NCBI RefSeq assembly: GCF_020525925.1
Contig: NZ_CP084876.1
Coordinates: 682,001-746,000 of the forward strand
Direction: 5' to 3'
Length of the DNA: 64,000 nucleotides
Origin: Klebsiella quasipneumoniae subsp. quasipneumoniae
GTDB lineage: Bacteria; Pseudomonadota; Gammaproteobacteria; Enterobacterales; Enterobacteriaceae
The notes beneath the pieces were generated by a model, which was not told where the DNA came from, did no database searches, and saw only the letters and a list, made by a program, of their open reading frames with translations. The first letter of the stretch is position 1. The number at the start of each line of letters is the position of its first letter. Positions 15,868-27,445 of the stretch are shown here, piece after piece. Both the position numbers and the translations under genes were made by a program.

Positions 15868-15971
15868 GTGGCGGTAAAAAATGCACCGCCATTTTATCGC
15901 CACTCAATAGCGATATAAGAAAAAAGCCACTCACGTGAGTGGCTTAATTATATGATTTTAAAGCTAAAATT
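15868..15971. other. Attachment-side region with competing hairpins, no gene
   Basis: Between the ogr terminator and the tRNA 3' end I see no credible ORF. GGCGGT (15870-15875) can pair with ACCGCC (15885-15890), and GTGGCG (15868-15873) alternatively with CGCCAC (15898-15903). Farther on is a perfect 22-base palindrome (listed separately). In P2-like phages, integrase arm sites and attP lie between ogr and int, so this is probably prophage DNA next to the attachment core. Confidence 0.5.
15918..15945 (-). terminator. Perfect palindrome terminating the tRNA transcript (minus strand)
   Basis: Positions 15924-15945 are a perfect 22-base palindrome (arms AAGCCACTCAC and its complement). On the minus strand it is followed by a T run (complement of the A run just before 15924), giving an intrinsic terminator 27 bases beyond the tRNA 3' end. 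If the phage boundary is at the tRNA, the terminator is phage-supplied. Confidence 0.65.
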
Positions 15972-16047
15972 TGGTGGCCCCTGTTGGGTTTGAACCAACG
16001 ACCAAGCGATTATGAGTCGCCTGCTCTAACCACTGAGCTAAGGGGCC
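15972..16047 (-). tRNA. ileX: tRNA-Ile2 (anticodon CAU), prophage attachment site
   Basis: The reverse complement folds as a 76-base cloverleaf with acceptor GGCCCCT/AGGGGCC, encoded CCA end, D arm GCTCAGTGGTTAGAGC, anticodon loop CTCATAA and T arm GTTGG-TTCAAAC-CCAAC. A CAU anticodon in this sequence context is the minor isoleucine tRNA whose C34 becomes lysidine through TilS to read AUA, not a methionine tRNA. In E. coli ileX lies next to mug, as here. The 3' end faces the prophage, the usual geometry for integrase sites, so the 3' half is the probable att core. From memory, E. coli has GCTGG/CCAGC in the T stem. Confidence 0.9.
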
Positions 16048-16171
16048 GTGGCGAGGGATTATAAAGTAACTGACGGTTGCAATCCAGCGTAAAGCGCGCA
16101 GCTGCTGTTTTTATAAACAATGCATTTTCAATCCTTTATAATCATGTTTTAGCCATACAGCCGGAGAAAAC

Positions 16172-16678
16172 ATGATTAGCGATATCCTTGCGCCGGGCCT
16201 GCGCGTTGTCTTTTGCGGTATCAACCCGGGGAAGTCCTCCGCCCATACCGGCTTTCATTTTGCCCATCCTGGCAATCGCTTCTGGAAGGTCATCCATCAG
16301 GCCGGGTTTACCGACCGACAGCTCAGGCCGGAAGAGGAGCTGCAGCTGCTGGATACGCGCTGCGGCATCACCATGCTGGTTGAGCGTCCGACGGTGCAGG
16401 CCAGCGAGGTCGCCCTGCAGGAGCTGCGCAGCGGCGGCCGTGAGCTGGTGAGGAAGATTGAGGAGTATCAGCCGCAGGCGCTGGCGGTGCTCGGCAAGCA
16501 GGCCTTCGAGCTGGCCTTTAACCAGCGCGGCGCGAAGTGGGGGAAACAGGCCATGACCATCGGCACGACCCAGGTGTGGGTGCTGCCCAATCCCAGCGGC
16601 TTAAATCGGGCGACGCTCGACAAGCTGGTGGCGGCCTATCGTGAACTGGATGATGCCCTGGCGACCCGCGGCCAGTAG
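16172..16678 (+). CDS. mug: G/U mismatch-specific uracil/thymine DNA glycosylase Mug
   Basis: This 168-residue enzyme removes uracil or ethenocytosine from mismatches with G. The N-terminal GINPG motif (residues 16-20) provides the catalytic Asn18, and NPSGLNR near residues 140-146 is the helix-penetrating wedge motif of the family. Length equals E. coli Mug. It sits between the tRNA-Ile2 gene and convergent rpoD, the same place as in E. coli. It is monocistronic by context. Confidence 0.96.
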   Translation: MISDILAPGLRVVFCGINPGKSSAHTGFHFAHPGNRFWKVIHQAGFTDRQLRPEEELQLLDTRCGITMLVERPTVQASEVALQELRSGGRELVRKIEEYQPQALAVLGKQAFELAFNQRGAKWGKQAMTIGTTQVWVLPNPSGLNRATLDKLVAAYRELDDALATRGQ

Positions 16679-16723
16679 CGGAGAGGGGCGACTTTCCCCG
16701 GATGGCCACCTGAACGCCATAAA

Positions 16724-16748
16724 AAAAGCTCCCCGCAGGGAGCTTTTT
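16724..16748. terminator. Bidirectional terminator between mug and rpoD
   Basis: A stem of AAAAGCTCCC with GGGAGCTTTT around a short loop has A and T runs on both outer sides, so it can stop transcription arriving from mug (plus) and from the rpsU-dnaG-rpoD operon (minus). Confidence 0.85.
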
Positions 16749-16764
16749 AACAGGCTGGCGACGA

Positions 16765-18606
16765 TTAATCGTCGAGGAAGCTACGCAGCACTTCAGAACG
16801 GCTCGGGTGGCGCAGTTTACGCAGCGCCTTCGCTTCGATCTGACGGATACGTTCGCGAGTAACGTCGAACTGTTTACCCACTTCTTCCAGCGTGTGGTCG
16901 GTATTCATGTCGATACCGAAACGCATACGCAGGACTTTCGCTTCACGAGCGGTAAGGCCGGCCAGCACGTCGTGCGTTGCCGCGCGCAGGCTCTCGGTGG
17001 TCGCGGAATCCAGCGGCAGCTCGAGGGTGGTATCCTCGATGAAATCCCCCAGATGCGAATCTTCATCGTCGCCGATCGGCGTTTCCATGGAGATAGGCTC
17101 TTTGGCGATCTTCAGCACTTTACGGATCTTGTCTTCCGGCATCAGCATGCGCTCAGCCAGCTCTTCCGGGGTCGGTTCACGGCCCATCTCCTGCAGCATC
17201 TGGCGGGAGATACGGTTGAGCTTGTTGATGGTCTCAATCATATGCACCGGAATACGGATGGTGCGCGCCTGATCCGCGATGGAGCGGGTAATGGCCTGAC
17301 GGATCCACCAGGTGGCGTAGGTCGAGAACTTATAGCCGCGACGGTATTCGAACTTATCAACCGCTTTCATCAGACCGATGTTGCCTTCCTGAATCAGGTC
17401 GAGGAACTGCAGACCGCGGTTGGTGTATTTCTTGGCGATCGAGATAACCAGACGCAGGTTCGCTTCCACCATCTCTTTCTTCGCCCGGCGGGCTTTCGCT
17501 TCACCGATGGACATGCGACGGTTGATATCCTTCACCTGCTCGATGGTCAGGCCGGTCTCTTCTTCGATCTGCTGCAGCTTCTGCAGGCCGCGCTGCACGT
17601 CTTCTTTCACTTCCAGCAGCTTCTCGGACCACGGCTTGTTCATCGCCACCGCGGCGTTGAACCAGGTTTCGCTGGTTTCGTTGCCGGTGAACAGGGTGAT
17701 GAAGTTTTTCTTCGGCATTTTGCACTGCTCAACGCACAGCTTCATGATGATACGTTCCTGAGTACGAACGCGATCCATCATGCTGCGCATGCTGTTGACC
17801 AGGTAATCGAACTGCTTCGGCACCAGGCGGAACTGCTTGAAGACTTCAGACAGCTTCAGGATCTCTTCCTGGGCGGCGGCATGGCTACGACCTTTGGCTT
17901 TGATGGTGTCGCGCGTCAGCTCGTACTGGGTACGCAGCTCGGCGAACTTCTCACGGGCCAGCTCAGGGTCGATGCTGTTGTCGTCATCGCTGTTGTCGTC
18001 GGCGTCTTCATCTTCGTCTTCGTCTTCGTCGTCATCCATCTCTTCCTGAGACAGCTCGGAGCCAACGTGGGTGGCGGTCGGCGCCATATCTTCTTCGGCG
18101 TTCGGATCGACGAAACCGGTGATCAGATCGGACAGACGGGCTTCTTCCGCTTCAACGCGGTCGTACTGCTCAAGCAGGTAGGTGATCGCTTCCGGGTATT
18201 CGGCAACGGAGCACTGCACCTGGTTGATGCCGTCTTCGATGCGTTTGGCGATGTCGATTTCGCCTTCACGGGTCAGCAGCTCTACGGTACCCATTTCACG
18301 CATGTACATGCGCACCGGGTCGGTCGTGCGCCCGATTTCGGATTCCACGCTGGAGAGCACCTGCGCGGCGGCTTCGGCAGCATCTTCATCCGCGGTGTTT
18401 TCGGCAAGCATCAGATCATCGGCATCCGGTGCTTCTTCCATCACCTGAATGCCCATGTCGTTGATCATTTGGATGATGTCTTCGATCTGATCGGAATCGA
18501 CGATATCTTCCGGCAGATGGTCATTGACCTCGGCATAGGTCAGATAGCCTTGCTCCTTACCACGTTGGACAAGAAGCTTCAGCTGTGACTGCGGGTTTTG
18601 CTCCAT
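16765..18606 (-). CDS. rpoD: RNA polymerase primary sigma factor RpoD (sigma 70)
   Basis: The 613-residue protein equals E. coli sigma 70 in length. Region 1.1 starts [17 protein letters not shown]; a very acidic stretch lies near residues 190-212; region 2 carries [20 protein letters not shown] and the -10 binding [10 protein letters not shown]; region 4 ends with the helix-turn-helix [20 protein letters not shown]. The start at 18606 was chosen over an upstream in-frame Met at 18663 because it matches the known N-terminus. It is the distal gene of rpsU-dnaG-rpoD; E. coli also has a heat-shock promoter inside dnaG. Confidence 0.98.
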   Translation of the reverse strand: MEQNPQSQLKLLVQRGKEQGYLTYAEVNDHLPEDIVDSDQIEDIIQMINDMGIQVMEEAPDADDLMLAENTADEDAAEAAAQVLSSVESEIGRTTDPVRMYMREMGTVELLTREGEIDIAKRIEDGINQVQCSVAEYPEAITYLLEQYDRVEAEEARLSDLITGFVDPNAEEDMAPTATHVGSELSQEEMDDDEDEDEDEDADDNSDDDNSIDPELAREKFAELRTQYELTRDTIKAKGRSHAAAQEEILKLSEVFKQFRLVPKQFDYLVNSMRSMMDRVRTQERIIMKLCVEQCKMPKKNFITLFTGNETSETWFNAAVAMNKPWSEKLLEVKEDVQRGLQKLQQIEEETGLTIEQVKDINRRMSIGEAKARRAKKEMVEANLRLVISIAKKYTNRGLQFLDLIQEGNIGLMKAVDKFEYRRGYKFSTYATWWIRQAITRSIADQARTIRIPVHMIETINKLNRISRQMLQEMGREPTPEELAERMLMPEDKIRKVLKIAKEPISMETPIGDDEDSHLGDFIEDTTLELPLDSATTESLRAATHDVLAGLTAREAKVLRMRFGIDMNTDHTLEEVGKQFDVTRERIRQIEAKALRKLRHPSRSEVLRSFLDD

Positions 18607-18825
18607 AAGACGGTATCCACACTTAATTCGTTTGATTGGTGTCGGCAGGCGGGCTGTCGACATTTAAAGCGAGGGCGTACTTATATTATTGCCGCTGCGC
18701 CTCTGCGCGGCTGTCGGGGGCTTCCCGATCGATACTCGGCACTTAAGCCGTTAAATACGGTGTCCTTCACGTTGCTCTGCGTTCTGCTGCTGCATCAATG
18801 CAACGTGAATGACTGAGTCTGTCAT

Positions 18826-20571
18826 TTATTTCTTCGCCAGCTCCTGGCTGATGGTCCAGAGCTCCCGGCGTTCCTCACTGCTTAAACCGTGTGTGCGATC
18901 GCGAGCTATCAACTCTTCCTGTCGCAGTTCCAGCAGTGAATCAAACATATGGTTGAGCGAGTCGGTGAAGGTTTGTTCAGCGATATCTTTATCTGCTATA
19001 TCGTCCCACATCGACAGTTTTTCAAGGGTTGCGGCCTCTTTTGTGCCGCGATATTGCTCTAAAAGTTGCCCGGTTGTCAGACCAGGCTGCGCCAGACAGC
19101 TTTTCACCAGCTCGCCGAACAGGCTCAGCCCCGGCATTTTGCGCGAGTCCAGCCCCTCCAGCGGTGGGACTAACGGCGCCAGATCCGGGTTTTGCACCAG
19201 CAGTCCTATCAGTATACGCATGGTCGTGCGTTTTAGCTGTGGTGCGGGGCGCGGCGCGCCATTTTCCGCCTGTTTTGGCATTAAACGTTCAAGCTGGGCG
19301 TCATCTAAAATGCCCAGCTTGTTGCCCAGCTCCTGACGCAAATAGATGCGCAGGGTTTCGCCCGGCACCTGGGTTATCAGCGGCAGCGCCAGCGTGCTCA
19401 GCTGCGCGCGCCCGTCCGGCGTGCTGAGGTCGACCTGCGGCAGCAGGCTGTTAAACAAGAACGTGGAGAGCGGCTGAGCCTGCTCCATCCGCGCCTCGAA
19501 CGCCGCTTTGCCCTCTTTACGCACCAGCGTATCCGGGTCTTCGCCGTCAGGCAGAAACATAAAGCGCAGCTGGCGACCATCGGTCATGTACGGCAGCGCC
19601 GTCTCCAGCGCGCGCCAGGCGGCATCGCGGCCGGCCCGGTCGCCGTCGTAGCAGCAGATGACGTTATTGGTCACCCGGAACAGCAGCTGGATATGGTCGG
19701 CCGTGGTCGAGGTACCCAGCGAGGCGACAGCATAGTTGATGTCGTACTGCGCCAGCGCCACGACGTCCATATAGCCTTCGACAACCAGCAACCGCGGTGG
19801 TTCGGGGTTGTCCTGCTGCGCTTCATACAGGCCATACAGCTGACGGCCTTTATGGAATATGTCGGTTTCCGGGGAGTTGAGATACTTCGGCAGGGCATCG
19901 CCCAGCACCCGTCCGCCAAACCCAATCACCCGGCCTCGCTTATCGCGGATGGGAAACATTACCCGTTCGCGGAAGCGATCGTAACTGCGTCCCTGATCGT
20001 TGGTGACCAGCATGCCGGCATCAATAAGCGACTGGCGGTTTTCCTGATTGCCGCCAAAACGTTTTAAAACGTTATCCCAACCTGGGGGAGCATAGCCGAT
20101 GGCAAAGCGCGTAATCACCTCGCTGCTTAACCCCCGTTTTGCCAGGTACTGGCGCGCAGGGTCGGCGGCGGGCTGCATCAGAGACTGTTGATAAAACGTA
20201 TTCAGACCATCCAGTAACTGGTAGAGGTTCTGCCGTTGATGGCGCTCTATCTGGCTGGGTCCGTTGCCTGCTTCATAAGGCACTTCGAGGTTGTGCATGG
20301 CGGCCAGCTCTTCGACCGTTTCCACGAACTCGAGCTTGTCGTAGTTCATCAGGAAATCGATAGCATTGCCGTGCGCCCCGCAGCCGAAGCAGTGGTAAAA
20401 CTGTTTTTCACCGTTGACGGTGAAAGAGGGGGTTTTTTCGTTATGGAACGGACAGCACGCGTGAAAATTTTTGCCCTGCTTTTTCAGCTTTACCCGCGCA
20501 TCGATCAGATCGACGATGTCGGTTCTGGCAAGCAGATCGCTAATAAATACACGTGGAATTCGTCCAGCCAT
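18826..20571 (-). CDS. dnaG: DNA primase DnaG
   Basis: The 581-residue enzyme makes RNA primers at the replication fork. The N-terminal CHC2 zinc finger uses C40, H43, C61 and C64; the Toprim core contains VVEGYMDVVALAQ and CYDGDRAGRDAAWRA; the C-terminal helicase-binding domain (about 430-581) docks on DnaB. It lies 219 bases upstream of rpoD and is separated from rpsU by a weak hairpin that in E. coli limits dnaG expression relative to rpsU. Confidence 0.98.
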   Translation of the reverse strand: MAGRIPRVFISDLLARTDIVDLIDARVKLKKQGKNFHACCPFHNEKTPSFTVNGEKQFYHCFGCGAHGNAIDFLMNYDKLEFVETVEELAAMHNLEVPYEAGNGPSQIERHQRQNLYQLLDGLNTFYQQSLMQPAADPARQYLAKRGLSSEVITRFAIGYAPPGWDNVLKRFGGNQENRQSLIDAGMLVTNDQGRSYDRFRERVMFPIRDKRGRVIGFGGRVLGDALPKYLNSPETDIFHKGRQLYGLYEAQQDNPEPPRLLVVEGYMDVVALAQYDINYAVASLGTSTTADHIQLLFRVTNNVICCYDGDRAGRDAAWRALETALPYMTDGRQLRFMFLPDGEDPDTLVRKEGKAAFEARMEQAQPLSTFLFNSLLPQVDLSTPDGRAQLSTLALPLITQVPGETLRIYLRQELGNKLGILDDAQLERLMPKQAENGAPRPAPQLKRTTMRILIGLLVQNPDLAPLVPPLEGLDSRKMPGLSLFGELVKSCLAQPGLTTGQLLEQYRGTKEAATLEKLSMWDDIADKDIAEQTFTDSLNHMFDSLLELRQEELIARDRTHGLSSEERRELWTISQELAKK

Positions 20572-20659
20572 AAGCCCCGTTATTTCTGATGACTATAAAC
20601 GAAAATAAGCCGCGCATTCCTTTCGGAAGCACGGCCTTACAACTACAACTCGGTCTGAA

Positions 20660-20678
20660 TTGAGAGCGTCGCTCTCAA
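20660..20678 (-). terminator. Attenuating hairpin between rpsU and dnaG
   Basis: TTGAGAGCG and CGCTCTCAA form an almost spacer-free inverted repeat 4 bases after the rpsU stop. There is no good T run on the minus strand, which fits a partial terminator allowing some read-through into dnaG, as known for the E. coli operon. Confidence 0.6.
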
Positions 20679-20682
20679 CAGA

Positions 20683-22149
<1,467 letters not shown>

Positions 22150-22161
22150 AGCGTCCTGACA

Positions 22162-22184
22162 CAGGCCGACGTCACGTCGGCCTG
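22162..22184. terminator. Hairpin between convergent tsaD and permease genes
   Basis: CAGGCCGAC and GTCGGCCTG pair around a 5-base loop midway between two convergent stop codons. No clear T run follows on either strand, so it may act with Rho or stabilise 3' ends. Confidence 0.5.
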
Positions 22185-22193
22185 CCTTCCTGA

Positions 22194-23801
22194 CTACTCC
22201 ATACTTTTACACAGCGAGCAGATGGCGCCCTTATGCTTATGCGAGTGCATCACGTCCGGGCGCTCGTACTCTTCCTCACAGCTAACGCATTGATATACGG
22301 TGGTCGAGGCGTTCCCCGCCGCGTCATAGCGCGGTTCGGCGATCCCGTCATCTCTCTGCTTAATGTAGTAGCGCCCGCGGGTGAGGATCCCCATCAGCGG
22401 GGTCATGACAAAGGCGACGACCAGCGCAATCAGCGGCGAGAAGGGCGCCAGCGTCGCCCCCAGCAGGCCGAAGAAGGCGCAGATCGACAGCCCGGCGGCC
22501 AGGCCAAAGGAGACTACGCCCACCGGGTTCACGTTGTAGATCATGCCGCGACGATACTCCGGCTGCGCCGGCGCCAGCTTGAGCAAGCCTTTATTAAAGG
22601 TGATGTCGGTCGCCACCACCACGACCCAGGCGATGGCGAAGTTGGAGTAAAAGCCGAGGATCCACGACAGGGCGCTGAACATATCGCCTTCCATCAGCGC
22701 CAGGGCAATCGCCAGGTTGACCACCACAAAAATAATCCGCCCCGGATAGCGTTTGGTGGTGCGGGTCCAGGCGCTGGTCCACGCCAGCGAGCCGGAATAG
22801 GCATTGGTGACGTTAATTTTGATCTGCGAGATCACCACCAGCACCACCGCCAGCGTCAGAGCCAGCCAGCCGGGCACCAGGTTATCGAAGACGCTGACGA
22901 ACTGCTGCACCGGTTCGGTATTGTGTACCGTCGGGAAACGGGTCAACAGATAGAAGCCGAGGAAAGCGCCGATAATCTGTTTGATCGCGCCTAGCACCAC
23001 CCAGCCCGGGCCGGCGGAAAAGACCGCCAGCCACCAGGCTTTACGGTTCTCAGCGGTTTTAGGCGGCATAAAGCGCAGGTAATCAATTTGCTCGCCAATC
23101 TGCATGATCAGCGACAGGCATACCCCGGCGCCGAGCATGATGGCGGTGATATCCACCGTCGACGCGCTGTTTTTACCGGCGAAATGCAGGAAGCCGTCCA
23201 CCAGCTGCGGATCTTTGACAATCAGCCACACCACCGGCACCACCATCAGCACCAGCCACAGCGGAGTGGTCCACACCTGCAGGCGGGTCAGGGCTTTCAT
23301 GCCATAGACCACCAGCGGGAGCACCATCAGGGTGGCGATCAGATACCCCATCCACAGTGGGATCCCGAGGCCCACCAGCAGCCCCTGGGCCATGATCGAG
23401 CCTTCGAGGGCGAAGAAGATAAAGGTGAAGCCAGCAAAAATAATGCTGGTGATCACCGAGCCGAAATAGCCGAAGCCGGCGCTGCGGGTGATCAGGTCAA
23501 GGTCAATGTTGTAGCGCGCGGCGGTGATCGCCAACGGAATGCCGGTGAGGAAGATCACCAGCGCCGCCACCAGGATCGAATAGATGGCGTTGCTGGTGCC
23601 CCAGGCCATACCGATGCTGGCGCCGATGGAAAAGTCCGCCAGATAGGCGATGCCGCCCAGCGCCGTGACCGCGACGACGCCCGGTCCCCAGCGGCGGAAG
23701 CTCAGCGGGGCGTAACGTAAGGTGTAATCTTCTAAGGTTTCCCGGGAGCCGGAAGTCCGCGCGGTCGCGGGTAATTCAGGGTTGAGATCCAGTGATGACA
23801 T
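22194..23801 (-). CDS. NCS1-family nucleobase/allantoin-type permease with C-terminal Cys4 motif
   Basis: A 535-residue integral membrane protein with about 12 hydrophobic segments. The N-terminal region (TLEDYTLRYAPLSFRRWGPG) and GASIGMAWGTSNAI fit the NCS1 purine/cytosine/allantoin permease family; QIGEQIDYLRFMPP and INVTNAYSGSLAW are further conserved loops. After the last segment, a cytoplasmic tail carries CVSC (505-508) and CSLC (528-531) around a HSHKHK cluster, a rubredoxin-like or zinc-ribbon knuckle. The start at 23801 is favoured because AAGGA is 6 bases away, while the in-frame Met at 23807 abuts it. It is 152 bases downstream of ureG, same strand, so uptake of a urea-yielding purine or ureide is plausible. 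Substrate is unknown. Confidence 0.75.
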   Translation of the reverse strand: MSSLDLNPELPATARTSGSRETLEDYTLRYAPLSFRRWGPGVVAVTALGGIAYLADFSIGASIGMAWGTSNAIYSILVAALVIFLTGIPLAITAARYNIDLDLITRSAGFGYFGSVITSIIFAGFTFIFFALEGSIMAQGLLVGLGIPLWMGYLIATLMVLPLVVYGMKALTRLQVWTTPLWLVLMVVPVVWLIVKDPQLVDGFLHFAGKNSASTVDITAIMLGAGVCLSLIMQIGEQIDYLRFMPPKTAENRKAWWLAVFSAGPGWVVLGAIKQIIGAFLGFYLLTRFPTVHNTEPVQQFVSVFDNLVPGWLALTLAVVLVVISQIKINVTNAYSGSLAWTSAWTRTTKRYPGRIIFVVVNLAIALALMEGDMFSALSWILGFYSNFAIAWVVVVATDITFNKGLLKLAPAQPEYRRGMIYNVNPVGVVSFGLAAGLSICAFFGLLGATLAPFSPLIALVVAFVMTPLMGILTRGRYYIKQRDDGIAEPRYDAAGNASTTVYQCVSCEEEYERPDVMHSHKHKGAICSLCKSME

Positions 23802-23911
23802 AGTCATTCCTTAATGGTTAGGCATGACTTGAATTAGCAAACCTTATGCCATATTGCAGGGCAGGCGTGGCGGGGAGGGTGGTGCAGGGTGATAGAAGAG
23901 AGGGCAGGGGC

Positions 23912-23947
23912 TGCACCATCCGGACGCGCTTGCGCCCGGCTGGTGCA
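23912..23947 (-). terminator. Hairpin downstream of ureG
   Basis: TGCACCA (23912-23918) and TGGTGCA (23941-23947) plus inner GC pairs form a long stem just after the ureG stop. It lacks a minus-strand T run, so it may stabilise or only partly end the urease transcript before the permease gene. Confidence 0.45.
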
Positions 23948-23953
23948 AAAGGC

Positions 23954-24571
23954 CTATTTGCCGAGCATGCCTTTGTCTTCGAGGAAGGCAATAATGGTGC
24001 TCAGGCCGTCGCCACGCTTCAGGTTGGTGAAGGTCCATGGGCGATCGCCGCGCATACGCTGGGTATCGCTCGCCATCACCTCCAGTGAAGCGCCCACATA
24101 GGGGGCAAGGTCGGTTTTATTGATCACCAGAAAATCGGATTTGGTGATCCCCGGCCCGCCTTTGCGCGGGATCTTCTCCCCTTCGGCCACGTCGATAACA
24201 TAGATGGTCAGATCCGCCAGCTCCGGGCTGAAGGTGGCGCTCAGGTTATCGCCGCCGCTTTCCACGAAGATAAGGTCGAGGTTACCGAACTTTTCACTCA
24301 GCGCTTCCACCGCGGCGAGGTTCATCGAGGCATCTTCACGGATCGCCGTGTGCGGGCAGCCGCCGGTTTCCACCCCGACAATGCGTTCAGGCGCCAGCGC
24401 GCCCGCTTCAGTGAGGATGCGCTGATCTTCTTTGGTGTAGATGTCGTTGGTGACCACCGCCAGCTGCCAGGTATCGCGCATCGCTTTGCACAGCGCTTCC
24501 AGCAGGGCGGTTTTACCGGAGCCGACCGGGCCGCCAACGCCGACGCGCAGCGGGTGTTTATAAGAATTCAT
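23954..24571 (-). CDS. ureG: Urease accessory GTPase UreG
   Basis: This 205-residue SIMIBI GTPase supplies energy and nickel for urease activation. The P-loop [13 protein letters not shown] lies at residues 13-25, the nickel-binding CPH motif at C72-P73-H74, and the nucleotide-specificity segment [11 protein letters not shown] near 150. Length equals the Klebsiella aerogenes protein. It is the last gene of the ureDABCEFG operon, 8 bases after ureF. Confidence 0.98.
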   Translation of the reverse strand: MNSYKHPLRVGVGGPVGSGKTALLEALCKAMRDTWQLAVVTNDIYTKEDQRILTEAGALAPERIVGVETGGCPHTAIREDASMNLAAVEALSEKFGNLDLIFVESGGDNLSATFSPELADLTIYVIDVAEGEKIPRKGGPGITKSDFLVINKTDLAPYVGASLEVMASDTQRMRGDRPWTFTNLKRGDGLSTIIAFLEDKGMLGK

Positions 24572-24579
24572 GGCTTCTC

Positions 24580-25254
24580 CTAGGAACGGAATAATCGGGA
24601 GTATTGGGTTTCATGCCGGGCAGAGGCGATGGCGGCGAGCGGCGTGGCCGATCCGATATCGCCGTCCGGCGCGGCCAGCGCGCGGGGCATCGCCGCCGCG
24701 TAGTGGTCGCAAAGACGTAAAATCAGCTGTTGAGCGGCCTGCTGGCCGAAGGGCACCAGCTTAACGCCGGCCATCACGGCGCTCTCAATCCAGCTGTAGC
24801 CCAGGCTTAGGGCCATCTCGGGCAGCGCGATGCGCCAGCGCACGCCGAGCCAGGCCATCCCGGCGAGCTGGCTTTGCTGGCACAGCGTGCGCCACGGCGG
24901 TGGACAGTCCGGCTGCCAGTCGCCAAGCAGGCGGGCAAACGCCGCGCCGCGGTTGCGCTCTTCCTCCCGCAGTTCACGGGTCTCCCGGCAGGCCAGCAGA
25001 TAAGCCGTCCAGCGCCGGGCCGCGGCGATATCGCCTTGTTCGCAGGCGCGGTACAGGCGGGCGAACAGCGGCAGGTCGACGGTAAAAAAGCCTTCCGTCA
25101 TCTGCCGTCGCTGCCAGCGCTCGAAGGCCGCGACGTCCGGCACCCATCCGGCTTCCACAGCCCACTCCAGCCCCTGGGACCAGCTGTAACCCCCTACCGG
25201 CAGGTTGCTGCTGGCCAGCTGCATCAGCCGCAGGCGTTGTTCCGCTGTCGACAT
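24580..25254 (-). CDS. ureF: Urease accessory protein UreF
   Basis: The 224-residue all-helical protein joins UreD and UreG in the activation complex and is thought to gate UreG GTPase activity. [37 protein letters not shown] and the C-terminal [11 protein letters not shown] are characteristic. The start at 25254 sits immediately after the ureE stop and matches the Klebsiella N-terminus; the longer frame from 25353 reads through the ureE His-rich end and is not real. Confidence 0.97.
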   Translation of the reverse strand: MSTAEQRLRLMQLASSNLPVGGYSWSQGLEWAVEAGWVPDVAAFERWQRRQMTEGFFTVDLPLFARLYRACEQGDIAAARRWTAYLLACRETRELREEERNRGAAFARLLGDWQPDCPPPWRTLCQQSQLAGMAWLGVRWRIALPEMALSLGYSWIESAVMAGVKLVPFGQQAAQQLILRLCDHYAAAMPRALAAPDGDIGSATPLAAIASARHETQYSRLFRS

Positions 25255-25255
25255 G

Positions 25256-25732
25256 CTAGTGGCTGTGAGCGTGGTGGTCATGATGAGCATGATGATGACC
25301 GTGGCTTTCGCTGGCGTAAGCGCCGGCTTCCGGCTCGAACGGCAGCTGGCCAAAGGTCACCGTCAGGCCGAACTGGCGCAGCATATCGTCCAGCACGTGA
25401 TCGTGATGGTAGCGCAGCTCGCCCGGCATAATCTGCAGCGGTACGTGACGATTGCCGAGGTGGTAGCAGGCCTTCGCCAGCATAAACGGATCGTCGCAGC
25501 GCACCACCGACACTCCTTCATCAGCGGCAATCACCTGCACAAATTCGGTGCCGTTTTCGTTGCTGAGCACATCGCCGCCGCGCAGCAGCAGCCCGCGGGG
25601 CAGCAGCAGGCCGGCTTCCCGGCCATCGTTGAGGGTGACTTTTACCCGGCTTTTGACGCGAACATCAATCGGCAGCGTAACGCTGGCGGTCGCGGCGGCG
25701 GGGGTCTCCAGACGTTGAGTTAAATAAAGCAT
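25256..25732 (-). CDS. ureE: Urease nickel metallochaperone UreE
   Basis: A 158-residue protein with an N-terminal peptide-binding-like domain and a C-terminal metal-binding domain (about residues 70-143), ending in a His-rich tail ([17 protein letters not shown]). The tail binds extra nickel and typifies Klebsiella UreE. It delivers nickel to the UreDFG-apourease complex. Stop and ureF start are one base apart. Confidence 0.97.
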   Translation of the reverse strand: MLYLTQRLETPAAATASVTLPIDVRVKSRVKVTLNDGREAGLLLPRGLLLRGGDVLSNENGTEFVQVIAADEGVSVVRCDDPFMLAKACYHLGNRHVPLQIMPGELRYHHDHVLDDMLRQFGLTVTFGQLPFEPEAGAYASESHGHHHAHHDHHAHSH

Positions 25733-25741
25733 CCGCTCTCC

Positions 25742-27445
25742 TTAAAACAGAAAATAACGTTGCGCCATCGGCAGAACCTCTGCCGGCTCGCTGGTGATGA
25801 GTTCGCCATCCACCCGCACCTCATAAGTCTGCGCGTCGACGGTGATGTTAGGCTGCAGGCTGTTGTGCACCATGTCGGCTTTCTGCACCGTACGGCAGCC
25901 TTTCACCACGGCGATCGCGCTGCGCAGGTTCAGCCGCTCGGCAACGCCGTTGTCCGCCGCCGCCTGCGACAGGAAGGTGAGGCGGCAGTGATGGCGGGCG
26001 CTGCCCAGCGCGCCAAACATCGGACGGTAGTGCACCGGCTGCGGGGTTGGAATAGAGGCATTGATATCGCCCATCGGCGCGATGGCGATCATGCCGCCTT
26101 TGATCACGGTGGCCGGTTTCACGCCGAAGAAGGCAGGCGACCAGACCACAAGGTCCGCCAGCTTACCCACCTCAATGGAGCCGACTTCGTGTGCGATGCC
26201 GTGGGTCAGCGCCGGGTTGATGGTGTATTTGGCGATGTAGCGCTTCACGCGGAAGTTGTCGTTATCCCCGGTCTCCTCCGCCAGCGCTCCGCGCTGCACC
26301 TTCATGCGGTGCGCCACCTGCCAGGTGCGGAGAACCACTTCCCCGACGCGGCCCATGGCCTGCGAATCCGAGGAGGTGAGCGAGAAGGCGCCAAGGTCGT
26401 GCAGCACGTCTTCCGCAGCGATGGTTTCCCGGCGAATGCGCGACTCGGCAAAGGCCACGTCCTCGGCGATGTCCGGGTCCAGATGGTGGCAGACCATCAG
26501 CATATCGAGATGTTCATCGATGGTGTTAAGGGTGTAGGGCAGCGTTGGGTTGGTGGAGGACGGCAAAATGTTCGGGTGGGCGCAGGCGGTGATGATATCC
26601 GGCGCATGGCCTCCGCCGGCCCCTTCGGTATGGAAGGTGTGAATGGTGCGCCCGCCGATGGCGGCGAGGGTATCTTCCACAAAACCGGACTCATTGAGCG
26701 TGTCGCTGTGCAGCGCGACCTGAATATCCATCTCATCGGCGACGGTTAACGCGCAGTCGATCGCCGCCGGGGTGGCGCCCCAGTCCTCATGGATCTTCAG
26801 GCCAATAACGCCCGCCGCCACCTGCTCGCGCAGAGCGTCCGGCTGAGAAACGTTGCCCTTGCCCAGCAGGCCGATATTGACCGGCAGGCTGTCGGCCGCC
26901 TGCAGCATGCGTGAGATATACCATGGCCCCGGGGTGCAGGTGGTGGCATGGGTACCCGCCGCCGGGCCGGTGCCGCCGCCGACCATGGTGGTCACGCCGG
27001 AGACCAGCGCCTCTTCCGCCTGCTGCGGACAGATCCAGTGAATATGGGTATCGATCCCGCCGGCGGTGACGATTTTTCCTTCGGCGGCAATGACTTCCGT
27101 CGCGGCGCCGATGGGGATGGTGACGTTGGGCTGAATGTCGGGGTTGCCGGCTTTGCCGATGGCGAAGATCCGACCGTCCTTCACACCGATATCGGCCTTA
27201 ACGATCCCCCAGTGATCGACGATCAGCGCATTGGTGAGCACCAGGTCGACACAGTCGGCGGCCAGCATCTGTCCCTGACCCATCCCGTCGCGGATCACTT
27301 TGCCGCCGCCGAATTTGACCTCTTCCCCGTAGGTGGTCAAATCGTCCTCCACCTCTATCCACAGCTCGGTATCGGCCAGGCGCACCTTGTCGCCGATGGT
27401 GGGGCCGAACATGTCGGCATAGGCCTGGCGTGAAATATTACTCAT
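25742..27445 (-). CDS. ureC: Urease alpha subunit UreC
   Basis: The 567-residue catalytic subunit hydrolyses urea to ammonia and carbamate. The nickel ligands expected at H134 and H136 (THIHW), carbamylated K217 ([12 protein letters not shown]), H246 (VALHSDT), H272 ([12 protein letters not shown]) and D360 (SSDSQAM) are present, as is the flap Cys-His (MVCHHLD). Length is the K. aerogenes length. The start at 27445 overlaps the ureB stop by 8 bases; the longer frame to 27547 runs through ureB and was rejected. Confidence 0.99.
   Translation of the reverse strand: MSNISRQAYADMFGPTIGDKVRLADTELWIEVEDDLTTYGEEVKFGGGKVIRDGMGQGQMLAADCVDLVLTNALIVDHWGIVKADIGVKDGRIFAIGKAGNPDIQPNVTIPIGAATEVIAAEGKIVTAGGIDTHIHWICPQQAEEALVSGVTTMVGGGTGPAAGTHATTCTPGPWYISRMLQAADSLPVNIGLLGKGNVSQPDALREQVAAGVIGLKIHEDWGATPAAIDCALTVADEMDIQVALHSDTLNESGFVEDTLAAIGGRTIHTFHTEGAGGGHAPDIITACAHPNILPSSTNPTLPYTLNTIDEHLDMLMVCHHLDPDIAEDVAFAESRIRRETIAAEDVLHDLGAFSLTSSDSQAMGRVGEVVLRTWQVAHRMKVQRGALAEETGDNDNFRVKRYIAKYTINPALTHGIAHEVGSIEVGKLADLVVWSPAFFGVKPATVIKGGMIAIAPMGDINASIPTPQPVHYRPMFGALGSARHHCRLTFLSQAAADNGVAERLNLRSAIAVVKGCRTVQKADMVHNSLQPNITVDAQTYEVRVDGELITSEPAEVLPMAQRYFLF

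Noticed and set aside
15972..16047. Reading the CAU-anticodon tRNA as an elongator or initiator methionine tRNA
   Set aside because: The acceptor and D-arm sequence match tRNA-Ile2 (ileX type) and the gene is next to mug as in E. coli; lysidine modification is expected.
17995..18040. Tandem TCTTCG/TCGTCT-like repeats resembling a microsatellite
   Set aside because: They encode the Asp/Glu run of RpoD region 1 and are not an independent element.
16807..18588. Long open frame (593 codons) on the plus strand opposite rpoD
   Set aside because: It is the antisense of a confirmed sigma 70 gene; the product is Phe/His/Asp-rich with no family pattern, an effect of GC-rich codon bias.
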